Source: Aquifex aeolicus (GTDB lineage: Bacteria; Aquificota; Aquificia; Aquificales; Aquificaceae). From it: a stretch of DNA of 11,231 nt. Shown piece by piece: positions 5,963 through 11,231 of this stretch (positions within the stretch are counted from its first letter, which is position 1; the number at the start of each line of letters is the position of its first letter). The notes under the pieces were generated by a model that worked only from the letters and a program-made list of their open reading frames with translations, was not told where the DNA came from and searched no databases. The DNA lies in the NCBI GenBank assembly GCA_015662815.1, contig DQTK01000114.1:1-11231 (forward strand), written 5' to 3'. The position numbers were made by a program, and so were the translations under genes.

Positions 5963-7161
5963 ACCTGATGGGAATTGTGTACAAATATCCGATTTTCAAC
6001 AAGGAGGGGGAGATTTTTGGATTTGACATATTCCTAAGAAACGAGGATTTATCCACAAACGGAAAAAAAAATTCCAAGATAATAAATCTACTTTTAGAAG
6101 AAGAGCCATCGAGAATTTTCGGTGATAAGAAGGTTTTTGTAGAACTATCCCAAGAGTTTATAGAAGCTGCTTTTTTTGAACTCCTTCCTTCATCTCACGT
6201 AATTGTAAAGATAAGAAACGTGCAAAAGATTACGGATAAATTTATAAGGGATATTCAGGAACTGAAAATGAGAGGCTTTTCAATTTGTCTTTCTGATTTT
6301 AAGTTTGAAAAAGTAAACCTACTACCCCTTCTTACTGTATCGGATTTTGTAATAGTAAACTGGAAGCGATTTTACAGTGAGAAAGATTTTATTGAAGAGT
6401 TAACAACTTTAAAATCCTTGAATAAAAAGATAATCTTAAAGGAGATAAACTCCAAAGAGGACTTAGATAAAGCTAAGGATTTCGGAGACCTCTTCCAAGG
6501 AAAAGCTTTAGGTTCCCCTTCTCTGGTTAAGGATATCAAAAGTGTTCTTTTTCTAAAAAATACAATAGTTAAACTTTTTCAAGCTTTGCAGGAAAAAAGT
6601 CTTGATAAAGTTGTAAGAATTATAGAATCTGATGTAGGTTTAACTTACAAGCTCCTTAAATGGGTAAAGAATTTTTATCCCGGTAAAGCCGAAGATATTC
6701 AAACAGTAGGTGATGCGGTTTTCTTCCTAAGTATCAACGATATAGGAAATTTTATTTTGGCTTTGGCTATGGCTGAACTTTTTGCCGGAAGGAAGGAAGA
6801 GGAAATTATAAAGCGTTCGCTCTTTAGGGCACACCTTGCAGAAGAATTGAGTAAGCTTTACATTCCGGACCATACTAAACAAGCATACTTCATAGGTTTA
6901 TTTTCCCTAATGGAAGAATTGATAGGTGAAGAACCCGCTTCTCTTGCAAGAGAATTAAAACTCAGTGAGGAAATAGTCGAGGCTTTCGAACGGAGATATA
7001 ACGAGTTTGGTTTATTACTTTCGTTGGTAGAACTCTTAGAATTTCACTATAACGACGAAGATATATTAAAACATGTTGCAAAAATAATAGGTTTAAGTAA
7101 AGAGGAAGTAAAAGAAGCTATTAGGAGAGCCCGAGAAAAGGCCCTTGAACTTACTCGGTAG
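5959..7161 (+). CDS. Degenerate EAL domain plus HDOD domain signalling protein
   Basis: A 400-residue cytosolic protein of the EAL-HDOD (YuxH-like) architecture. Residues 5-185 follow the EAL pattern: YPIFNKEGEIFGFDIFLR, a FVEL strand (60-63), LSDF (111-114), a VIVNW strand (131-135), LKEI (160-163) and FQGKALGSP (179-187). Catalytic positions are altered: the Glu of ExLxR is Asp23, the first Asp of the DDF motif is Ser112, and the following strand has Asn134 where an Asp/Lys cluster is usual. It is therefore unlikely to hydrolyse cyclic di-GMP, though it might bind a nucleotide. Residues 195-400 resemble HDOD, an HD-fold domain without the metal His-Asp pair, with the typical IIESDVGLTYKLLKW and TVGDAVFFLSINDIGNFI segments. 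HDOD proteins usually act as regulatory adaptors. The target is unknown. Start TTG 5959 is favoured by its ribosome site. Its 3' end overlaps ccsA on the other strand by 11 bp. Confidence 0.85.
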   Translation: MNLMGIVYKYPIFNKEGEIFGFDIFLRNEDLSTNGKKNSKIINLLLEEEPSRIFGDKKVFVELSQEFIEAAFFELLPSSHVIVKIRNVQKITDKFIRDIQELKMRGFSICLSDFKFEKVNLLPLLTVSDFVIVNWKRFYSEKDFIEELTTLKSLNKKIILKEINSKEDLDKAKDFGDLFQGKALGSPSLVKDIKSVLFLKNTIVKLFQALQEKSLDKVVRIIESDVGLTYKLLKWVKNFYPGKAEDIQTVGDAVFFLSINDIGNFILALAMAELFAGRKEEEIIKRSLFRAHLAEELSKLYIPDHTKQAYFIGLFSLMEELIGEEPASLARELKLSEEIVEAFERRYNEFGLLLSLVELLEFHYNDEDILKHVAKIIGLSKEEVKEAIRRAREKALELTR

Positions 7162-8089
7162 CGTATGAGTGTAAACCGGGGAAATAAAGATTTACTGCAA
7201 AGAAACATATAAGTACTGTTATAAAGCCGAATACTACCATCCATGCAACATTTTTCCCTTTCCAGCCCATTAGTTGTCTCGCATGAAGATAAGCTCCGAA
7301 GAAAAGCCACACTATTAAAGACCATACTTCTTTAGGGTCCCAGCTCCAGTATCCGCCCCACGCTTCGTTAGCCCACGCCGCACCGAGAATTATGGAGGCA
7401 GTCCAGATAGGAAAAACTATTGCTATGGATTTGTAAGTGATTTCATCCAATACTTCCTTTCTCGGGAAGAAGTTTCTCACAAATTTATTTTCCCCGAAGT
7501 ATTCCTTCAGAAGGTATGCTACCGCTCCGCCAAAACCTACGGTAAAACCGGCATACCCTATAAAGGCTGTAATTACATGAAGGTAAAGCCAATAGCTCCT
7601 TAAGGCAGGCATAAGCGGAGTAATTTCATAATTGGCTTTAAACAGAGCAAAACCGGATACCGCTACTATAACGGGAACTACAAATGCTCCCAAGATTTTA
7701 AAACCGTACTTTCTCTCTATAAAAAGGTATATGGCACCGGCTATAAAACTCCAAAAGGTTAAAGCTTCAAACAAATTACTCCAGGGTGGATGAAATATCC
7801 CCATCAGATAACTCTCATAAGCTCTTCTTATCATTCCTGTGAGGTTAAGTAGTAGAGAAATATAAAGTGTAAAAGCAGCCACTGTGCCTGTTATCCTTTC
7901 CCTTAAAAAGAGGTAAGCCAAGTAAATTACGGAAGATAGGATATACCCCAGAAAAGCAGAATTATACCAAAAAATATTTTCTATAGGGAGAAGAAAAGCA
8001 GCCCCTATGGAAAGTAAGACTCCTGCTATAAAAAATATTAGATCTTTATTTAGTTGAAAATTTTTCTCACTTACACTTACTTCTTTCAT
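7151..8089 (-). CDS. ccsA: Cytochrome c maturation (System II) haem-handling protein CcsA/ResC
   Basis: A 312-residue polytopic membrane protein with about eight hydrophobic segments. It belongs to the CcsA/ResC family, which with ResB (Ccs1) moves haem across the membrane and attaches it to apocytochromes c. The diagnostic tryptophan-rich WWD segment is present: WANEAWGGYWSWDPKE (239-254). Conserved histidines are visible at His171 (LYLHVITAF), His269 (YLHARQ) and His307 (GLHSYA), along with the family motif PWSNLFEAL (102-110). Some databases call this protein CcsB. The start ATG 8089 lies 10 bp after the rplI stop. The nearest GGAGG is within the last rplI codons and somewhat distant, so translation is probably coupled to rplI. 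No ResB gene is in the window, so it must be encoded elsewhere. The stop overlaps the convergent HDOD gene, leaving no room for a terminator. Confidence 0.95.
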   Translation of the reverse strand: MKEVSVSEKNFQLNKDLIFFIAGVLLSIGAAFLLPIENIFWYNSAFLGYILSSVIYLAYLFLRERITGTVAAFTLYISLLLNLTGMIRRAYESYLMGIFHPPWSNLFEALTFWSFIAGAIYLFIERKYGFKILGAFVVPVIVAVSGFALFKANYEITPLMPALRSYWLYLHVITAFIGYAGFTVGFGGAVAYLLKEYFGENKFVRNFFPRKEVLDEITYKSIAIVFPIWTASIILGAAWANEAWGGYWSWDPKEVWSLIVWLFFGAYLHARQLMGWKGKNVAWMVVFGFITVLICFFAVNLYFPGLHSYATE

Positions 8090-8099
8090 AATTTACAAA

Positions 8100-8549
8100 T
8101 TACTTTTCCTCCGACTTTACGTCAACTTTAATGTCTACTGCCACATCTTTATGAAGTCTTATCTTTACAGGAAAAACTCCCACTTCCTTTATGGGATGGT
8201 AGAACACAACATTTTTTCTTTCTATCACGATTCCCTTTTCTTTGAGAGCGTTTACTATGTCCATTGCAGTTACCGAACCGAATAATTTTCCTCCCTCACC
8301 TGCAGGCTTTCTCACTTCTACTACTACACCTTCAAGCTTCTTAGCAATTTCCTCAGCTTTTTTCTTTTCTCTAAGGAGTTTCCTTTCCTTTTGTGCGAGG
8401 ATTGTTTGAATGTGTTTAATATTCCCTTCAGTAGCAGGAAGAGCGAGACCTCTGGGTATCAAATAGTTCATCGCATATCCGTCTTTTACATTAACTATAT
8501 CGCCAAAAAATCCTAATCCTTCAACGTCTTTTACCAAAACTACCTTCAT
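8100..8549 (-). CDS. rplI: 50S ribosomal protein L9
   Basis: A 149-residue L9, a two-domain protein that binds 23S rRNA near the L1 stalk. The N-terminal domain reads MKVVLVKDVEGLG and KDGYAMNYLIPRGLALPAT (22-40), followed by the long charged helix (about 41-74) and the C-terminal domain with GKLFGSVT (87-94). Length and motifs are standard. The ribosome site AAAGGAGG sits about 10 nt before ATG 8549; another ATG 7 nt further upstream is out of frame. In many bacteria rplI lies with rpsF and rpsR; here it stands apart, paired with ccsA and divergent from atpG. Confidence 0.97.
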   Translation of the reverse strand: MKVVLVKDVEGLGFFGDIVNVKDGYAMNYLIPRGLALPATEGNIKHIQTILAQKERKLLREKKKAEEIAKKLEGVVVEVRKPAGEGGKLFGSVTAMDIVNALKEKGIVIERKNVVFYHPIKEVGVFPVKIRLHKDVAVDIKVDVKSEEK

Positions 8550-8585
8550 TTCCCATTTACCTCCTTTTAACGGAAAAGTAATGAA

Positions 8586-8591
8586 ATTATA
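8586..8591 (-). promoter_or_regulatory. -10 box of rplI-ccsA promoter
   Basis: A perfect TATAAT on the minus strand predicts a start near 8579 and a leader of about 30 nt that contains the rplI ribosome site. No good -35 hexamer is seen at 16-18 bp, so the call rests on the -10 and its position. Confidence 0.45.
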
Positions 8592-8613
8592 CTACTGATG
8601 TAAATATTTAGTT

Positions 8614-8619
8614 TATAAT
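8614..8619 (+). promoter_or_regulatory. -10 box of atpG-atpD promoter
   Basis: A perfect TATAAT lies 10 bp before the atpG ATG. A start 6-8 nt downstream would fall at about 8625-8627, leaving a leader of about 3-5 nt. There is no Shine-Dalgarno sequence before atpG, which fits a leaderless or near-leaderless transcript. No consensus -35 is visible. Confidence 0.5.
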
Positions 8620-8629
8620 ATGTAGCGTT

Positions 8630-9505
8630 ATGGCAAAACTATCTCCGCGGGACATAAGGAGAAAGATACAGGGTATAAAGAACACTAAAAGAATAACAAA
8701 CGCCATGAAAGTTGTGTCCGCGGCAAAACTCAGAAAAGCTCAGGAACTTGTTTACGCATCGCGCCCTTACTCTGAGAAAATTTACGAATTGGTAGCTCAC
8801 CTTTCTAAGCACGTTGATGCGGAGGAAAATCCCCTTTTTGAGGTAAGAGAAGAGAAGAATGTAGATATTATTCTCATCACCGCGGACAGAGGACTCGCTG
8901 GAGCTTTCAACTCTAATGTTATAAAAGAAGCGGAAAATCTTATAAAGGAGAAAAAAGAACAAGGAAAAGGAGTAAACCTTTTCCTTATAGGGAGGAAGGG
9001 AGTCCAGTATTTCACCAAGAGAGGCTATAAGGTAATAAAGGGCTATGACGAAGTTTTCAGGAAGACAGTAAACTTTTCAGTTGCAAAGGAAGTAGCAGAA
9101 ACAGTGAGAGAAAGATTTCTCAATGGTGAAACCGACAAGGTTTATTTGATAAACAACGAGATGGTAACCAGAGCAAGCTATAAACCCATGGTGAGAACGT
9201 TCTTACCCTTTGAAGCTCCGGGAGCGGAAGAGGAAATCCCCGGAGTTTACGAGTTTGAGGTATCCGAGGAGGAGTTTTTCAATTACATAGTGAATCTATA
9301 TCTCAACTACCAAATATACAGAGCTATGGTTGAATCAAATGCCGCTGAACACTTTGCGAGAATGGTAGCTATGGATAACGCTACCAAAAATGCCGATGAT
9401 CTTATTAGACAATGGACTCTTGTATTTAATAAGGCCAGACAGGAAGCTATTACTACGGAGCTTATAGATATTACTAACGCTGTTGAAGCTCTAAAAGCAC
9501 AATAA
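8630..9505 (+). CDS. atpG: F1Fo ATP synthase gamma subunit
   Basis: A 291-residue gamma subunit, the central rotor shaft of F1. The N-terminal coiled-coil helix carries RDIRRKIQGIKNTKRITNAM and AAKLRKAQ. The middle Rossmann-like domain has the conserved DRGLAGAFNSN (86-96). The C-terminal helix carries RMVAMDNATKNADDLI (244-259) and ARQEAITTELIDITNA (269-284). Length is normal, with no cyanobacterial or chloroplast-type regulatory insertion. ATG 8630 is the first candidate start after an in-frame TAG at 8609-8611. It lacks a ribosome site, unlike most neighbours. It is followed by atpD after 14 bp and is divergent from rplI. Other ATP synthase genes are not adjacent upstream. Confidence 0.97.
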   Translation: MAKLSPRDIRRKIQGIKNTKRITNAMKVVSAAKLRKAQELVYASRPYSEKIYELVAHLSKHVDAEENPLFEVREEKNVDIILITADRGLAGAFNSNVIKEAENLIKEKKEQGKGVNLFLIGRKGVQYFTKRGYKVIKGYDEVFRKTVNFSVAKEVAETVRERFLNGETDKVYLINNEMVTRASYKPMVRTFLPFEAPGAEEEIPGVYEFEVSEEEFFNYIVNLYLNYQIYRAMVESNAAEHFARMVAMDNATKNADDLIRQWTLVFNKARQEAITTELIDITNAVEALKAQ

Positions 9506-9519
9506 AGGAGGTTTTATAG

Positions 9520-10956
9520 ATGGCGGAAGCTATAAAGGGAAAGATAGTACAGGTAATAGGTCCGGTAGTTGACGTTGAGTTTGAAGGTGTAAAGGAACTT
9601 CCAAAGATTAAAGATGGGCTCAAAACCATAAGAAAAGCTATAGACGATAGAGGTAACTGGTTTGAAGAGCTCCTCTTTATGGAAGTAGCACAGCACATAG
9701 GGGAACACAGGGTAAGAGCAATAGCGATGGGGCCCACCGACGGATTGGTAAGAGGGCAAGAAGTAGAGTATCTTGGCGGACCTATAAAAATACCTGTAGG
9801 TAAGGAAGTCCTCGGAAGAATATTTAACGTTGCAGGGCAACCCATAGATGAACAAGGTCCGGTAAACGCTAAAGAATATTGGCCTATGTTCAGAACTCCT
9901 CCCGAATTGGTCGAGCAATCTACAAAGGTTGAAATCCTTGAAACGGGTATTAAGGTAATAGACTTACTTCAGCCAATTATCAAGGGTGGTAAGGTTGGGC
10001 TCTTCGGTGGAGCGGGAGTTGGAAAAACCGTTCTAATGCAAGAATTGATTCACAATATAGCAAGATTCCACGAAGGATACTCTGTTGTTGTTGGTGTCGG
10101 AGAGAGAACAAGAGAAGGAAACGACCTTTGGTTAGAAATGAAAGAATCCGGAGTGCTTCCCTACACGGTAATGGTTTACGGACAGATGAATGAACCTCCC
10201 GGAGTTAGATTCAGAGTAGCACATACCGGACTTACAATGGCGGAATACTTCAGAGACGTTGAAGGACAGGACGTTCTCATTTTCATAGATAACATCTTCA
10301 GATTTGTTCAAGCGGGTTCTGAGGTTTCTACACTTCTCGGAAGACTGCCTTCCGCAGTTGGTTATCAACCCACACTAAATACGGACGTTGGTGAAGTTCA
10401 AGAAAGGATTACATCTACCAAGAAAGGTTCAATTACAGCTATACAGGCGGTTTACGTTCCCGCAGACGATATAACAGACCCTGCACCTTGGTCTATCTTC
10501 GCGCACTTGGATGCTACAACGGTTCTCACGAGAAGATTGGCAGAACTTGGTATTTATCCCGCAATAGACCCTCTGGAATCTACATCTAAATACCTTGCCC
10601 CTGAATACGTAGGTGAAGAACACTACGAAGTTGCTATGGAAGTGAAAAGAATACTCCAAAGATACAAAGAGCTACAAGAAATCATTGCAATTCTCGGTAT
10701 GGAAGAGCTCTCCGATGAAGATAAAGCTATAGTTAACAGAGCTAGAAGAATTCAAAAGTTCCTATCTCAACCTTTCCACGTTGCTGAACAGTTCACAGGA
10801 ATGCCCGGTAAATATGTAAAACTTGAAGATACAATCAGGTCCTTTAAAGAAGTGCTAAGCGGTAAGTATGACCATTTACCTGAAAACGCTTTCTACATGG
10901 TAGGAACCATAGAGGATGTTATAGAAAAAGCCAAACAAATGGGAGCTAAGGTTTAA
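9520..10956 (+). CDS. atpD: F1Fo ATP synthase beta subunit (catalytic)
   Basis: A 478-residue catalytic beta subunit. Visible are Walker A GGAGVGKT (163-170), the catalytic glutamate in GERTREGND (Glu195), Walker B LIFID (253-257), QERITSTKKGSITAIQAVYV, the PAIDPLESTS signature, and the C-terminal lever motif EELSDED (395-401; usually DELSEED). All catalytic residues are present. The usually near-invariant PAPATTFAHLDAT reads PAPWSIFAHLDAT, with Trp in place of Ala. A few extra residues around 33-48 in the N-terminal barrel exceed the E. coli length. A strong AGGAGGT (9506-9512) sits 7 nt before ATG 9520, directly after the atpG stop. No atpC follows; the next gene is convergent and overlaps the stop codon by 4 bp. 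Confidence 0.98.
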   Translation: MAEAIKGKIVQVIGPVVDVEFEGVKELPKIKDGLKTIRKAIDDRGNWFEELLFMEVAQHIGEHRVRAIAMGPTDGLVRGQEVEYLGGPIKIPVGKEVLGRIFNVAGQPIDEQGPVNAKEYWPMFRTPPELVEQSTKVEILETGIKVIDLLQPIIKGGKVGLFGGAGVGKTVLMQELIHNIARFHEGYSVVVGVGERTREGNDLWLEMKESGVLPYTVMVYGQMNEPPGVRFRVAHTGLTMAEYFRDVEGQDVLIFIDNIFRFVQAGSEVSTLLGRLPSAVGYQPTLNTDVGEVQERITSTKKGSITAIQAVYVPADDITDPAPWSIFAHLDATTVLTRRLAELGIYPAIDPLESTSKYLAPEYVGEEHYEVAMEVKRILQRYKELQEIIAILGMEELSDEDKAIVNRARRIQKFLSQPFHVAEQFTGMPGKYVKLEDTIRSFKEVLSGKYDHLPENAFYMVGTIEDVIEKAKQMGAKV

Positions 10957-11231
10957 TTCCTTTCTCCCCTTTTCTTTAAAAACCCTTTCCATATAATTCC
11001 GAGAAAAAGAGAAATAATCCCTAGGATAAAGCTCAATACTCCTATAAATACTGTTGCATCGTACCAAAATTTCATAGGGTAAATCCTTATTAAGGTATCA
11101 GAGTATTTAAACTTCCAAGAGTAAGGGTCAAAGACTGCTATGTGAAATATTTCGAAAGCCTTCTTATAATCTACGAATGTCAGAGCACTTAAAAATATAA
11201 GGAAAATCGTATTAAAAATTCCGGAATATAT
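10953..11231 (-). CDS. DUF1461/TIGR01906 (Lit-like) membrane protein, C-terminal part
   Basis: Reading the minus strand in from the right edge gives 92 open codons before TAA at 10955-10953; the start lies beyond the window. The fragment has a hydrophobic stretch (SGIFNTIFLIFLSALTFV), then KKAFEIFHIAVFDPYSWKF, SDTLIRIYPMKFWYDA, and a final membrane segment ending in a basic tail. The FH...W.F...DTLI..YP..FW.DA pattern is that of DUF1461 (TIGR01906). From memory, that family includes Lit, the lipoprotein intramolecular transacylase of some Firmicutes, where a histidine in this region is needed. Function here is inference from the family; the other catalytic residues lie outside the window. The stop codon shares TTAA with the atpD stop. 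Confidence 0.75.
   Translation of the reverse strand: MYSGIFNTIFLIFLSALTFVDYKKAFEIFHIAVFDPYSWKFKYSDTLIRIYPMKFWYDATVFIGVLSFILGIISLFLGIIWKGFLKKRGERN

Noticed and set aside
7047..7325. Minus-strand open frame across the HDOD-ccsA junction
   Set aside because: It overlaps both real genes in another frame and shows no domain.
9474..9918. Two minus-strand open frames opposite the start of atpD
   Set aside because: They are antisense to the highly conserved beta subunit and lack start-site signals.
10876..11067. 63-codon minus-strand frame starting at ATG 11067 and spanning the atpD end
   Set aside because: A different minus frame (10953-11231) gives a coherent DUF1461 protein, so this one is an out-of-frame shadow of it and of atpD.
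1..11231. CRISPR arrays, tRNA or rRNA genes, insertion sequences, attachment sites
   Set aside because: No spaced direct repeats, cloverleaf-like sequences, transposase motifs or long terminal inverted repeats were noticed when reading both strands by eye.

Overview
The window looks like chromosome from an Aquificales-type hyperthermophile (Aquifex or a close relative). This is inferred from compact gene packing, Lys/Glu-rich proteins, heavy use of AGA/AGG for Arg and ATA for Ile, strong AGGAGG ribosome sites, and an atpG-atpD pair separated from other ATP synthase genes. No species assignment can be proven from the sequence alone. No tRNA, rRNA, CRISPR array, insertion sequence or phage gene was seen.

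Layout. (a) Positions 1-4555, minus strand: a probable operon read right to left, lpdA (dihydrolipoamide dehydrogenase), mrp (P-loop Fe-S carrier family), a NifS/IscS-family protein, and an AI-2E/PerM-family membrane protein cut by the window start. (b) 4556-4729: a divergent promoter region with direct and inverted repeats. (c) 4730-7161, plus strand: folC, overlapped by a TTG-started gene for a degenerate EAL plus HDOD signalling protein. (d) 7151-8549, minus strand: rplI then ccsA, with ccsA meeting the HDOD gene tail to tail (11 bp overlap). (e) 8550-8629: a divergent promoter region with a TATAAT box for each direction. (f) 8630-10956, plus strand: atpG-atpD. (g) 10953-11231, minus strand: the C-terminal end of a DUF1461/Lit-like membrane protein, overlapping the atpD stop by 4 bp. 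Two of the coding regions (1-677 and 10953-11231) are partial and run off the window.

The most notable observation is in region (a). The NifS-family protein keeps the fold, the catalytic-loop cysteine, and the aspartate and histidine of the cofactor pocket. It has lost the lysine that binds PLP (Leu212 instead), together with several other cofactor- and substrate-contacting residues. The adjacent Mrp protein has an intact nucleotide site but only one cysteine, so the family's CxxC Fe-S motif is broken. Both are uninterrupted genes with good ribosome sites. This suggests two Fe-S/sulfur-trafficking homologues that have been kept but altered, next to a normal lipoamide dehydrogenase.

The remaining genes are housekeeping: folate polyglutamylation (folC), ribosome (rplI), System II cytochrome c maturation (ccsA) and F1-ATPase (atpG, atpD). 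The atpG start appears to lie only a few bases after its -10 box, so its mRNA may be leaderless.
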